Assembly: GCA_003445715.1 (NCBI GenBank)
Contig: DMCS01000073.1
Span: 1-9,337 of the forward strand
DNA: 9,337 bases
Direction of reading: 5' to 3'
Source: Candidatus Mesolinea sp.
GTDB taxonomy: Bacteria; Chloroflexota; Anaerolineae; Anaerolineales; Anaerolineaceae
In this document: one piece after another, positions 1 through 6,344 of the stretch
Layout: the number at the start of each line of letters is the position of its first letter
Numbering within the stretch: position 1 is the stretch's first letter
The notes under the pieces: model-generated
Seen by the model: only the letters and a program-made list of their open reading frames with translations
What the model was told of the DNA's origin: nothing
Databases searched by the model: none
Translations under genes and position numbers: made by a program

Positions 1-56
1 CCCTCTTAGAACAAGCTATGCAGCCAAATTTAAACTCTTAGCCACAGATTTAGTCA

Positions 57-83
57 CAAAAAAAGCCAGCTGTTGGGCTGGCT
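57..83 (-). terminator. Rho-independent terminator of the yloU-fakA transcript
   Basis: Perfect 7-bp inverted repeat, AGCCAGC (64-70) and GCTGGCT (77-83), with a 6-nt loop. Read on the minus strand, the hairpin is followed by a run of about seven T (plus-strand A tract ending at 64). It lies 18 nt beyond the fakA stop codon, where a terminator for that leftward transcript is expected. Confidence 0.85.
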
Positions 84-100
84 CTTTACTTGTAGCTATT

Positions 101-1783
101 TCATTCAAAGGCAATGATTAATTGATAATAGGGCTGCCCACCTTCGTGCACTTCAACGTCGAGTTCGGGATATTTTTCTCGCACCTTATCGACCAGTTGA
201 TTGACTTGGTTTGGGGTCATTGACTCGCCATAGAAGAAGGTTAGCCGTTCAAATTCGTCTGTATTCGCTTTCTCCAACAGCCCGAAGAGTGCGCCCTCTA
301 AGGTGTGATTGGAATACACCAATTTGCCATCAAACATCGCAATAACATTGCCTTTTTCCACCTCAACATCGTCAATGTTAACGTCGCGAGTGGCTGTGGT
401 AATTTCGCCAGTGTGCACTTCCTGGATGGCTTCGAGCATGGCTTCTTCGTTCTCTTCGAGTGTGCCATCGGGAATCAGGCGCAGCATGGCGGCAAAACCT
501 TGTGGAGCATTGCGGGTCGGGATCACGACGATATTTTTCACGCTCACCTTGGCTGCATTTTGGGCTGCTAAGATGATATTTTTATTATTGGGCAAAATGA
601 TAATTTTATCAGTCGGCAGGTTTTCGAAAGCCGCCACAATTTCCTTCACGCTGGGGTTCATCGTTTGCCCGCCACTAACAATAGCAGCCACCCCCAAGCT
701 GGCGAAAATGCGCGAAAGCCCATCCCCGGGGGAGACAGCCACCACCGCGATTTGTCCCAGGGTCACAGGAGCAAGCTTAATTGATTCTTTCTCATCTTTA
801 CGGGATTTAACCTGATCCTGCAAGTTTTCCATTGCGACTTTTTTAATCGTGCCCAAACTTTCAGTATACTCAATTGGGGTAAATCGTTTTTCCAGTGGAA
901 CGTGAATATGCATGCGATAAAGCCCATCGCCTTCGCCCACTTGGATACTTGTGCCCATCTCACTCAGACCGTTGTAATAATTTTCGAGAGAAAACTTTTC
1001 CTTAGGTGTAAAATCAATTACAACTTCATAATCTTGGCCTTCTTCGATGCTCTCTAAAGTGTTCGCTAACTCTATCTCCGAAAGCGGCTTTGCCACCACG
1101 GTGGAAACGTCCAGAGGCTGCCCTTCAATAAAACGCAACATCCCCTCAAAAATGTAATATAGTCCGGTTCCGCCTGAGTCGACAACGCCAGCTTCTTTCA
1201 GGATAGGAAGCAGCTCTGGAGTGCGGCGGACGCTCTCATCGCCGGCACGCACAATTTCTGCCAAAATCTCGTGCAGAGTCGCACCTCGCTTAGTAGCTTC
1301 TTCGGCAGCGGCTGTCATGTCTTTTATAACTGTTAGAATAGTTCCTTCAACAGGGCGCACAACACCTTTATAAGCCGTGTTCCGTGCTTCTTGCATGGCA
1401 CGCACAAACAAAACACTATCCATCGTTTCATAATGGTCAAGAGCACGCGCAAAGCCTCGCCAGATCTGGGAGAGGATGACCCCGGAGTTCCCCCGTGCAC
1501 CCATCAAAGCGCCTTGGGCAATGGCATGCGCCATCACCCCGATGTTCTCACTTTGTTGCGTTTCAGCTTCTTTTAAAGCTGCCTGCATGGTCAAGACCAT
1601 ATTCGTGCCTGTGTCACCATCCGGTACAGGGAAAACATTGAGGGAATTGACATATTGCTGATTTGTTGTTAGACGCATCAAACCAGCTTCAAAAAGCAGC
1701 ATTAATCCTTTCCCATCTACAGGTGAGTCAACCAGTTTGTGTCGCTCAGCCTCGCTTAGCATAGCGCTTGGCTTTTCATTCAT
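101..1783 (-). CDS. fakA: FakA/YloV-like fatty acid kinase (Dak2 domain protein)
   Basis: 560 residues, close to Staphylococcus FakA. The family phosphorylates fatty acids presented by a FakB (DegV-family) carrier, producing acyl-phosphate for phospholipid synthesis in the cytoplasm. The N-terminal DhaL/Dak2 nucleotide domain (about 25-220) shows the Mg-ATP signature PVPDGDTGTNM (52-62, with D55 and D57), GARGNSGVILSQ (95-106) and DSGGTG (202-207). The middle domain contains a HIH pair (H292, H294). The C-terminal DegV-like/DAK domain (about 340-560) contains SGGQTMNPSV and ends near GGQPYYQLI. The ATG at 1783 is preceded by the ribosome site AGAGGAC (1786-1792), which supports this start. 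It lies 27 nt downstream of yloU, so the two form an operon. No fakB is visible in the window. One oddity: the cysteine I recall as a third zinc ligand in FakA seems replaced near 250-254 (QDYEV). Family assignment is firm; the substrate is inferred. Confidence 0.93.
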   Translation of the reverse strand: MNEKPSAMLSEAERHKLVDSPVDGKGLMLLFEAGLMRLTTNQQYVNSLNVFPVPDGDTGTNMVLTMQAALKEAETQQSENIGVMAHAIAQGALMGARGNSGVILSQIWRGFARALDHYETMDSVLFVRAMQEARNTAYKGVVRPVEGTILTVIKDMTAAAEEATKRGATLHEILAEIVRAGDESVRRTPELLPILKEAGVVDSGGTGLYYIFEGMLRFIEGQPLDVSTVVAKPLSEIELANTLESIEEGQDYEVVIDFTPKEKFSLENYYNGLSEMGTSIQVGEGDGLYRMHIHVPLEKRFTPIEYTESLGTIKKVAMENLQDQVKSRKDEKESIKLAPVTLGQIAVVAVSPGDGLSRIFASLGVAAIVSGGQTMNPSVKEIVAAFENLPTDKIIILPNNKNIILAAQNAAKVSVKNIVVIPTRNAPQGFAAMLRLIPDGTLEENEEAMLEAIQEVHTGEITTATRDVNIDDVEVEKGNVIAMFDGKLVYSNHTLEGALFGLLEKANTDEFERLTFFYGESMTPNQVNQLVDKVREKYPELDVEVHEGGQPYYQLIIAFE

Positions 1784-1810
1784 GAGTCCTCTATCAATAA
1801 ATCAATCAAT

Positions 1811-2167
1811 CTAGTCGGGATTGCTGATCCGCAACCCGCGAACATGAACATCCACACGGATAACTGGAATGCCCATGGTTTTTTCCACATTATATTTGAC
1901 GGTTTCAGCAACGGAATCGGTTACGGTTTTAATGCGCAAACCATATTCGATGATCAAATTGAGTTCGATCGTGATTCCTTCGCTATCCGAAGATACCGTA
2001 ATACCATAGTTGTTATTGCGATTAAAAAATTGGCCTATAGTTTCAATCAAATTGCTGGGTGCTAAACTGATGACGCCATAGGATTGCAAAGCAGAGTGTC
2101 GAGCGACAGATTTAATCGCTTGGGGCAAAATATAAATTCGTCCTAAAGGATTCTGTTGGCTTGTCAT
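1811..2167 (-). CDS. yloU: Asp23/Gls24 family protein (YloU-like)
   Basis: 118 residues, the size of Bacillus YloU. The start is taken as the ATG at 2165-2167 (MTSQQNPLGR), where the typical family beginning 'G-I-hydrophobic...I..IA' follows at once. The frame is open further upstream to 2248, but that extension runs through the promoter and has no family similarity. A purine-rich stretch (GAGAGAAAAG) precedes the ATG as a weak ribosome site. The core pattern is an early I-hydrophobic strand, SYGVISLAPSN (about 29-39), repeated IELNLIIEYGLRI strands (about 67-79) and a C-terminal V-x-V-x-V-x-G-L strand (about 107-113). Family members are small cytoplasmic proteins linked to envelope stress and commonly sit directly before fakA/yloV, as here (27-nt gap). 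The biochemical role is unknown. The call as a family is secure. Confidence 0.9.
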   Translation of the reverse strand: MTSQQNPLGRIYILPQAIKSVARHSALQSYGVISLAPSNLIETIGQFFNRNNNYGITVSSDSEGITIELNLIIEYGLRIKTVTDSVAETVKYNVEKTMGIPVIRVDVHVRGLRISNPD

Positions 2168-2219
2168 AATCTTTTCTCTCTTCTCACAAATTGCCTTGAT
2201 TCTTAAAATGAGCTGTGAT

Positions 2220-2248
2220 ATTATAAACCATTGTCTGGAAGGAACCAA
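2220..2248 (-). promoter_or_regulatory. Sigma-70-type promoter for yloU-fakA
   Basis: On the minus strand, TTGGTT (2248-2243) and TATAAT (2225-2220) are separated by exactly 17 nt. The predicted start is near 2213, giving a 5' leader of about 45 nt before the yloU ATG at 2167. The -35 box lies inside the loop of the inverted repeat at 2233-2258. Confidence 0.7.
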
Positions 2249-2258
2249 ACCTCCAGAC
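2233..2258. repeat. Inverted repeat in the divergent yloU/rpmB control region
   Basis: GTCTGGA (2233-2239) and TCCAGAC (2252-2258) are perfect inverted arms. With one bulged A, the stem extends by two more G-C pairs around the loop AACCAAA. It covers the spacer and -35 of the minus-strand promoter and ends 8 nt before the presumed -10 of rpmB. There is no T tract, so a terminator is unlikely. An operator for a dimeric regulator serving both promoters is inferred. Confidence 0.5.
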
Positions 2259-2266
2259 TTTGAAAT

Positions 2267-2286
2267 TATACTGCATCATGAAAGGA
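2267..2286 (+). promoter_or_regulatory. Probable -10 box and ribosome site of rpmB
   Basis: TATACT (2267-2272) fits a -10 box, but no good -35 lies 16-18 nt upstream. The ribosome site AAAGGAA (about 2280-2286) precedes the rpmB ATG at 2294 by a normal distance. If TATACT is used, the leader is only about 15 nt. Confidence is limited by the missing -35. Confidence 0.4.
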
Positions 2287-2293
2287 AATCGAG

Positions 2294-2479
2294 ATGGCAA
2301 AGTGCGAAAACTGTGGAAAAACAACGAATTTTGGGCATAATCGCAGCCACTCTCTTGTTGCCACCAGGCGTGAATTCCGCCCCAATCTCCAACGGGTCAC
2401 GGTTTACGAAAATGGCAAGAAGGTGCGCAAGCTGCTTTGCACACGTTGTATTAAGACACTAACCAAACAATACAATTGA
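2294..2479 (+). CDS. rpmB: 50S ribosomal protein L28
   Basis: 61 residues, complete and of normal bacterial L28 length. L28 binds 23S rRNA in the large subunit. The N-terminus MAKCENCGKT has the first zinc pair (C4, C7), and LLCTRC has the second (C49, C52), so this is the four-cysteine, zinc-binding form; some bacteria use a cysteine-free paralogue under zinc limitation. The middle carries the typical H-S-x-x-x-x-R-R-x-F-x-P-N-L-Q core (19-33). The ATG at 2294 has a good ribosome site just upstream. It is transcribed away from yloU-fakA and followed by a strong hairpin, so it looks monocistronic. In Bacillus rpmB is a neighbour of yloU-yloV too, which supports a conserved cluster. Confidence 0.97.
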   Translation: MAKCENCGKTTNFGHNRSHSLVATRREFRPNLQRVTVYENGKKVRKLLCTRCIKTLTKQYN

Positions 2480-2502
2480 TGGGTAACGGATTGTCCTGCA
2501 AC

Positions 2503-2547
2503 AACAAAGTCGCCTCTGTGCGACTTTGTTATATCTGTTTGTTTTTT
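2503..2547 (+). terminator. Terminator-like hairpin after rpmB
   Basis: Perfect 11-bp stem, AACAAAGTCGC (2503-2513) with GCGACTTTGTT (2520-2530), and a 6-nt loop. It begins 24 nt after the rpmB stop. The T-rich stretch is slightly displaced (T6 at 2542-2547, earlier T's interrupted by A, C and G), so termination may be less than complete. The same stretch is upstream of the next gene's -10 box. Confidence 0.75.
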
Positions 2548-2551
2548 CCAA

Positions 2552-2590
2552 TATAATGAATGAAATTTAGGTTAGGTATATCCAGAGGAG
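2552..2590 (+). promoter_or_regulatory. Probable promoter and ribosome site of the sulfatase-fold gene
   Basis: TATAAT (2552-2557) is a perfect -10 box, but the sequence 17 nt upstream (TTATAT) is a poor -35. The ribosome site AGAGGAG (2584-2590) sits 3 nt before the ATG at 2594 and fixes that start. The -35 region falls at the edge of the rpmB terminator hairpin. Confidence 0.5.
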
Positions 2591-2593
2591 TAA

Positions 2594-3703
2594 ATGCTTA
2601 CGAAGATATCCAACAATAGGATTTTATCTCAGTGGGTACAACAATGTTATCACGCAGCGATTGCTGCATTAATTTTTGTGCTATCAGAATGGATTTTCAC
2701 AGTAACCAAACCATCCATTCTAAGCATAACGAATTGGGGGCAAAAACTTCTAGTCCTATTTCACGGATTTATCTTCTTTTCAGCTGTAGGGATCCTGTCT
2801 CTTTTAATTCTTTATTTGATTTCGCTTTTATTTAAGCAAAGAGCAAAATCCCTTTTTGTGAATATAGGCAGTATTGTTCCAGCAGCTTTTTTGGCTAGCA
2901 CAATCCTCTTGATGGTAGACAATTTCACATACACAGTATTCAGGTTTGGAATATTAGATTCTTTTAATATAAGAAGAGCTCTTTACGCTTTAGTTTTTCT
3001 CGTCATTTTTTATTTTTGTTTTAAGTTGTTTTCTTTGCTTCTCTCTTTGAAAATCAAACGTATTCCATTGAAAATAGGCATTATTCTTGTGGTCTTTCTC
3101 GGGGTAGTTGTAACTGTTCCGACTTTGATAACGACAAGGGCGCAACAAACCCAATTGCTCAATGACCAAATCGCACCACTGTCCGATCTGATTTCTTCTG
3201 AAGAATTACCAAATATTATTTTGATTGGAAGTGATGGTCTGTCTGCTTCCCATATGTCCGTCTATGAATATGAAAGGGAAACAACCCCTAATATAACAAA
3301 GTTTGCAAATGACGCGCTATTTGTTGAGAATAACTTCACAAATTCAGCTAATACTGTCGGCTCGATCATTTCTATACTCACAGGTAAGTACCCGACCGAA
3401 ACGCGTACACTGTATCCACCTGATATGCTCGTTGGTTCAGATGCCTTTGAACATTTTCCTGCAATATTGAGAAGCCTTGGTTACTATAATGTCCAATTTG
3501 GAACGCCATATTATGTCGACGCATATGCACAAGGGATGCTGTATGGATTCGACGAAGTTAACGGAAAGATGGCATATAAAGATTCCTTTACACAACTAAA
3601 CTATGCTGGCTTCTCAACCTATGACTCTTTTTTTATTTCCAATAGTTTAACGCGAGTAACTGACAGGTTGTATCACATTTTTTTTCATCAAGTACATTAC
3701 TGA
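2594..3703 (+). CDS. Sulfatase-fold membrane protein, N-terminal part (frameshifted)
   Basis: First part of a gene split by a frameshift. The first 180 residues contain five hydrophobic segments (about 17-38, 51-79, 85-115, 129-154, 157-180), placing the rest outside the membrane. The alkaline-phosphatase/sulfatase fold begins at PNIILIGSDGLS (about 207-218; D214 at a metal-ligand position) and continues through ETTPNITKFA and NTVGSIISILTGKYP. In formylglycine sulfatases the residue nine before the T of LTG is Cys or Ser; here it is T254. That is as in phosphoglycerol and phosphoethanolamine transferases (LtaS, EptA), where Thr is the nucleophile. Frame 1 runs into a stop at 3701-3703, after a T8 tract at 3678-3685; deleting one T restores 642 residues with the part that follows. 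The five-helix-plus-outer-domain plan and the restored length resemble LtaS, but the LtaS ESF motif is lacking. AT-rich with many ATA, TTA and AGA codons. Substrate unknown. Confidence 0.75.
   Translation: MLTKISNNRILSQWVQQCYHAAIAALIFVLSEWIFTVTKPSILSITNWGQKLLVLFHGFIFFSAVGILSLLILYLISLLFKQRAKSLFVNIGSIVPAAFLASTILLMVDNFTYTVFRFGILDSFNIRRALYALVFLVIFYFCFKLFSLLLSLKIKRIPLKIGIILVVFLGVVVTVPTLITTRAQQTQLLNDQIAPLSDLISSEELPNIILIGSDGLSASHMSVYEYERETTPNITKFANDALFVENNFTNSANTVGSIISILTGKYPTETRTLYPPDMLVGSDAFEHFPAILRSLGYYNVQFGTPYYVDAYAQGMLYGFDEVNGKMAYKDSFTQLNYAGFSTYDSFFISNSLTRVTDRLYHIFFHQVHY
3678..3685 (+). other. T8 homopolymer at the frameshift point
   Basis: Eight consecutive T's. Upstream the sulfatase-fold protein reads in the frame of 2594; downstream it continues in the frame of 4523. 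With seven T's the codons give ...LYHIFFIKYITDPYSF..., joining both halves without interruption. The second frame is open from 3660, just after a TAA at 3657, so the switch must occur between about 3660 and 3700. The homopolymer is the obvious site. Confidence 0.8.
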
Positions 3704-3776
3704 TCCCTATTCCTTCGTAAGCCGTGGTGAGGTTAAAAATACCGATCTCACAAAGATTAATGAGATTGTTTCTATA

Positions 3777-4523
3777 TTGGAATCGCATCCCGATCAACAC
3801 GTTTTTATTCATGCACATCTATTGGGAACGCACAGTTCAAAGTTTAACCCTGAAATACGAGTTTTCTCGGAAGGGCTCAATCAGGAGGAAGCATGGATGA
3901 CCGATTTTTATGACGATAGTATCCTTAATTTTGATTACCTTTTTGGGGACATGATAGATCAATTAATCGAAAGCGGTATGTACGACGATACAATCATCGT
4001 CCTTCATTCTGATCACGGTCAGCGTTTCCAGGTAAATCCAAAAGTCCCGCTTATCATCCGCTTTCCAAATGGAGATTACAAGGTGAGAATAATTAATCAA
4101 TCCCAAAACTTAGATATCGCACCGACCATTTTAGACTACTTGAATGTGGAAGTGCCAGAATGGATGAATGGTGATTCATTAATTTCAGATGAAATCACCA
4201 AAACACCTGTGGTGAGCTTTGGCCAAAGGCACGCAGATTGTGAAAATAATAGTGGTGGTTGTGTTATCATGGGCGAGTATTATAAACCTCCCTTCTATCA
4301 ATTTGATTTTATCAACCTGGTCCATTGTCAAAATTGGTACAGATTAGAATTAGAACCACCCTATAACTTTTCCCAAGGCGAAGTTGAAAATTATCTCAAT
4401 CCCTGTGCAGAAAGTGAATTATTAACACCAGGTGAAGTATTAGCAATTTTCAAAAATCGTTTGACTGCAGATGGATTTGATATTCCGAGTGAAATTCTCG
4501 AACTAAGTTCAACCTACGAGTAA
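3777..4523 (+). CDS. Sulfatase-fold membrane protein, C-terminal part (frameshifted)
   Basis: Second part of the same gene. The reading frame is open from 3660; the TTG at 3777 is merely the first possible initiation codon and has no ribosome site, so independent translation is unlikely. It continues the fold with FIHAHLLGTH (the usual HxxxPH-type region), then a helix-rich stretch, LIESGMYDDTIIVLHSDHGQ (metal-ligand pair D and H at 4011-4016), VPLIIRFPN and the family tail DIAPTILDYLNVEVPEWMNGDSL. Between SDHG and VPLII there are only eight residues; typical sulfatases and LtaS have a longer loop carrying a further His ligand, which is missing here. That could mean degeneration or an altered active site. 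The gene ends at 4523 and is followed by 168 nt without a convincing terminator. Confidence 0.75.
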   Translation: MESHPDQHVFIHAHLLGTHSSKFNPEIRVFSEGLNQEEAWMTDFYDDSILNFDYLFGDMIDQLIESGMYDDTIIVLHSDHGQRFQVNPKVPLIIRFPNGDYKVRIINQSQNLDIAPTILDYLNVEVPEWMNGDSLISDEITKTPVVSFGQRHADCENNSGGCVIMGEYYKPPFYQFDFINLVHCQNWYRLELEPPYNFSQGEVENYLNPCAESELLTPGEVLAIFKNRLTADGFDIPSEILELSSTYE

Positions 4524-4618
4524 ATCTTTTGAATTTACAACAATGCAGTCATGGGTCGTTCTGCGTTTTTATTCTATTTAGTTATAAATTTTAATATTTG
4601 CTCTTACAGTTTTGGAGC

Positions 4619-4647
4619 TTGACTGAATCAGCTATTTAGCATATAAA
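4619..4647 (+). promoter_or_regulatory. Strong promoter before the small NPGTGS protein
   Basis: TTGACT (4619-4624) and TATAAA (4642-4647) are separated by exactly 17 nt, close to the sigma-70 consensus. The predicted start near 4654 gives a leader of about 38 nt with a very strong ribosome site (AAAGGAGGG, 4680-4688). The small membrane protein and methyltransferase therefore have their own promoter, independent of the sulfatase-fold gene. Confidence 0.75.
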
Positions 4648-4691
4648 ATGACTTTGTCGTAAAGCAGTTTGAAAACCCGAAAGGAGGGTTC

Positions 4692-4907
4692 ATGTTTAAT
4701 ATATTATTTAAGGTGAATTACTATCTAAATCCTGGCACTGGCAGCCTGATTGTACAATTAATAGCAGCCGGTATAATTGGTAGCATTGGCATCCTGATAA
4801 AAGTTTTCTGGGCACGGATTAAAGCCTTTTTCAAAGGCGAAAAATACGTACCTCAACAGGTAGAAGCGACAGATCCTGTAATCGAGGAAACCGAAATTAA
4901 TGAATGA
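4692..4907 (+). CDS. Small single-span membrane protein with NPGTGS motif
   Basis: 71 residues. A short N-terminus leads into YYLNPGTGS (10-18), directly followed by one hydrophobic span (about 18-38) with glycines at 27, 30 and 33. Next comes a basic, aromatic segment KVFWARIKAFFKGEKY (37-52), presumably cytoplasmic and membrane-hugging, and an acidic tail. From memory, small proteins beginning with Y-L-(D/N)-P-G-(T/S)-G-S and one helix occur in many bacteria near methyltransferases and surface-polysaccharide or sulfatase genes; none has a function I can name. The start is fixed by the strong ribosome site AAAGGAGGG (4680-4688). The stop overlaps the start of the next gene by 8 nt (4900-4907), so the two are probably translationally coupled. 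A real gene is very likely; the role is unknown. Confidence 0.85.
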   Translation: MFNILFKVNYYLNPGTGSLIVQLIAAGIIGSIGILIKVFWARIKAFFKGEKYVPQQVEATDPVIEETEINE

Positions 4908-6282
4908 TCTTGAACGTATTGGTTCCTCATTTCGTGATCCGAGCGGCTTTCTGTTCAAACGCGATGGGGTCCTCTACCGACAGGTAAACACATCCTATCG
5001 CAAGGCATACGACCACTTGATCTCCAGTGGTCTTTATGATGCCTTGGTGACTTCGCATAAAATGGTCGCTCATTCGGATACAAATGAGCCGCCCGCTGAA
5101 CCAGATCGCGCCTACAAGGTGATCCAGCCAGAGCTTATGCCCATGATCTCCTACCCCTATGAGTGGTCGTTCTCGGAGATGAAGGACGCAGCGCTGCTCA
5201 CACTTGAGATCGGGCGCATGGCTCTGCAGAAAAACATGATCCTGAAGGATGCCAGCGCCTATAATATCCAATTCTTAGATGGCAAACCGATCTTAATCGA
5301 TACGCTTTCCTTTGATATTTATCATGAAGGGCAGCTATGGGATGGATACCGACAATTTTGTCAACATTTTTTGGCACCTTTGGCGTTAGCGTCGCTGGTA
5401 GATATCCGCCTGATGCAGTTGATGCGCGTTTACATCGATGGGACCCCGCTTGATTTAGCGAGTGAGCTGCTCCCTGGTAAGACAAAATTTGGTACCGGAG
5501 GTTTAAATATTCATATTCACATGCATGCCCGCGCTGAAAAACGTTACGCTCAAAGCGAAGCCTTGCCCACCGCTGGCGTGAAAATGGATAAAGCCTCCCT
5601 GCTCAGAATCTATGACTCTCTGGAAAAAACGATCCATCCATTGAAATGGGAACCAGCCGGAACGGAATGGGGAAATTACTACAACATCACCAATTACTCT
5701 GACGATTCACTTAAGAAAAAGGGCGAAATTGTTGGAAAATTCATCGAGCAAATAGCCCCTAAGACTGCCTGGGATCTTGGAGCCAATAACGGCCTCTTCA
5801 GCCGGGAGGCTTCGCGCCGGGGTGTGATAACCGTCGCGAGCGACATCGACCCCGCTGCGGTCGAACAAAATTACCTCGCGATAAAACAAACAGGCGAGAA
5901 AAACTTGCTCCCTCTGATCATTGATCTGACCAATCCTAGTTCCTCACTAGGTTGGTTCAATGCAGAGCGTGAATCTTTTTTCGAACGTGGTCCTGTAGAT
6001 CTGGTCATTGCATTAGCTTTAATTCATCACTTGGCTATCTCGAACAACGTCCCCCTCGATTCAATTGCGGAACTCTTTTCCGAATTAGCAAACTGGGCGA
6101 CCGTGGAATTCGTCCCGAAAAGCGACTCGCAGGTAAAGCGCTTATTGGCTACGCGCAAAGATATTTTTGATCAATATACAGTGGAAGGCTTTGAAAAGGC
6201 GTTTTCAACCTACTTTACCTGTGAACAGAAAGAGTCCATTCCAAATAGCGAGCGAATACTTTATTTATTCAAGAAAAAATAA
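4900..6282 (+). CDS. NoeA-like SAM-dependent methyltransferase with kinase-like N-terminal half
   Basis: 460 residues, two parts. The C-terminal Rossmann domain (about 270-460) has SAM motif I, WDLGANNGLFS (D292 and following), an acidic ribose-binding loop SDIDP, and VIALALIHHLAIS. The N-terminal half begins SSFRDPSGFLFKRDGVLYRQV, which I recognise from a family annotated as class I methyltransferases and related to nodulation protein NoeA. Residues 115-137 (LKDASAYNIQF, then PILIDTLSF) look like a kinase catalytic loop: D117 and N122 in D-x4-N spacing, then D134 where DFG would be, preceded by a helix like kinase alpha-E. No clear glycine loop or Lys is seen, so activity is uncertain. The start overlaps the small membrane protein gene by 8 nt; GAGG at 4884-4887 can serve as ribosome site. 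More GC-balanced than the sulfatase-fold gene. Likely modifies a glycan, lipid or surface molecule; acceptor unknown. Confidence 0.85.
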   Translation: MNDLERIGSSFRDPSGFLFKRDGVLYRQVNTSYRKAYDHLISSGLYDALVTSHKMVAHSDTNEPPAEPDRAYKVIQPELMPMISYPYEWSFSEMKDAALLTLEIGRMALQKNMILKDASAYNIQFLDGKPILIDTLSFDIYHEGQLWDGYRQFCQHFLAPLALASLVDIRLMQLMRVYIDGTPLDLASELLPGKTKFGTGGLNIHIHMHARAEKRYAQSEALPTAGVKMDKASLLRIYDSLEKTIHPLKWEPAGTEWGNYYNITNYSDDSLKKKGEIVGKFIEQIAPKTAWDLGANNGLFSREASRRGVITVASDIDPAAVEQNYLAIKQTGEKNLLPLIIDLTNPSSSLGWFNAERESFFERGPVDLVIALALIHHLAISNNVPLDSIAELFSELANWATVEFVPKSDSQVKRLLATRKDIFDQYTVEGFEKAFSTYFTCEQKESIPNSERILYLFKKK

Positions 6283-6315
6283 AGCGCAAGACTAACTCAC
6301 AAATCACGAAAAGAC

Positions 6316-6344
6316 AGCCTCACCATGACGTCGTGAGGCTTTTT
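6316..6344 (+). terminator. Rho-independent terminator after the methyltransferase gene
   Basis: Perfect 8-bp stem, AGCCTCAC (6316-6323) with GTGAGGCT (6333-6340), a 9-nt loop and T5 (6340-6344). An A run also precedes it (6308-6312), so it may work in both directions. It lies 33 nt after the methyltransferase stop and overlaps the stop-codon end of the rpe relic. Confidence 0.88.

Noticed and set aside
309..815. Plus-strand open frame of 168 codons within fakA
   Set aside because: It is antisense to a well-supported FakA protein with family motifs and has no recognisable domain or ribosome site.
2168..2248. N-terminal extension of the Asp23-like protein to 2248
   Set aside because: The extra 27 codons run over the -10 box and spacer of the best promoter, and the family N-terminus starts at the internal ATG at 2167.
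2196..2462. Plus-strand frame overlapping rpmB
   Set aside because: It is out of frame with L28, which is unmistakable, and covers the promoter region.
2594..4523. Formylglycine-dependent sulfatase
   Set aside because: No CxPSR or SxPSR motif; the position holds Thr, and no sulfatase-maturating enzyme is nearby.
4545..4570. Hairpin GCAG/CTGC followed by T5 as terminator of the sulfatase-fold gene
   Set aside because: A stem of only four perfect pairs with a 12-nt loop; too weak to support.
4927..5271. Minus-strand frames inside the methyltransferase gene (also 5198-5485 and 5707-5889)
   Set aside because: Antisense shadows without motifs; the plus-strand protein is consistent throughout.
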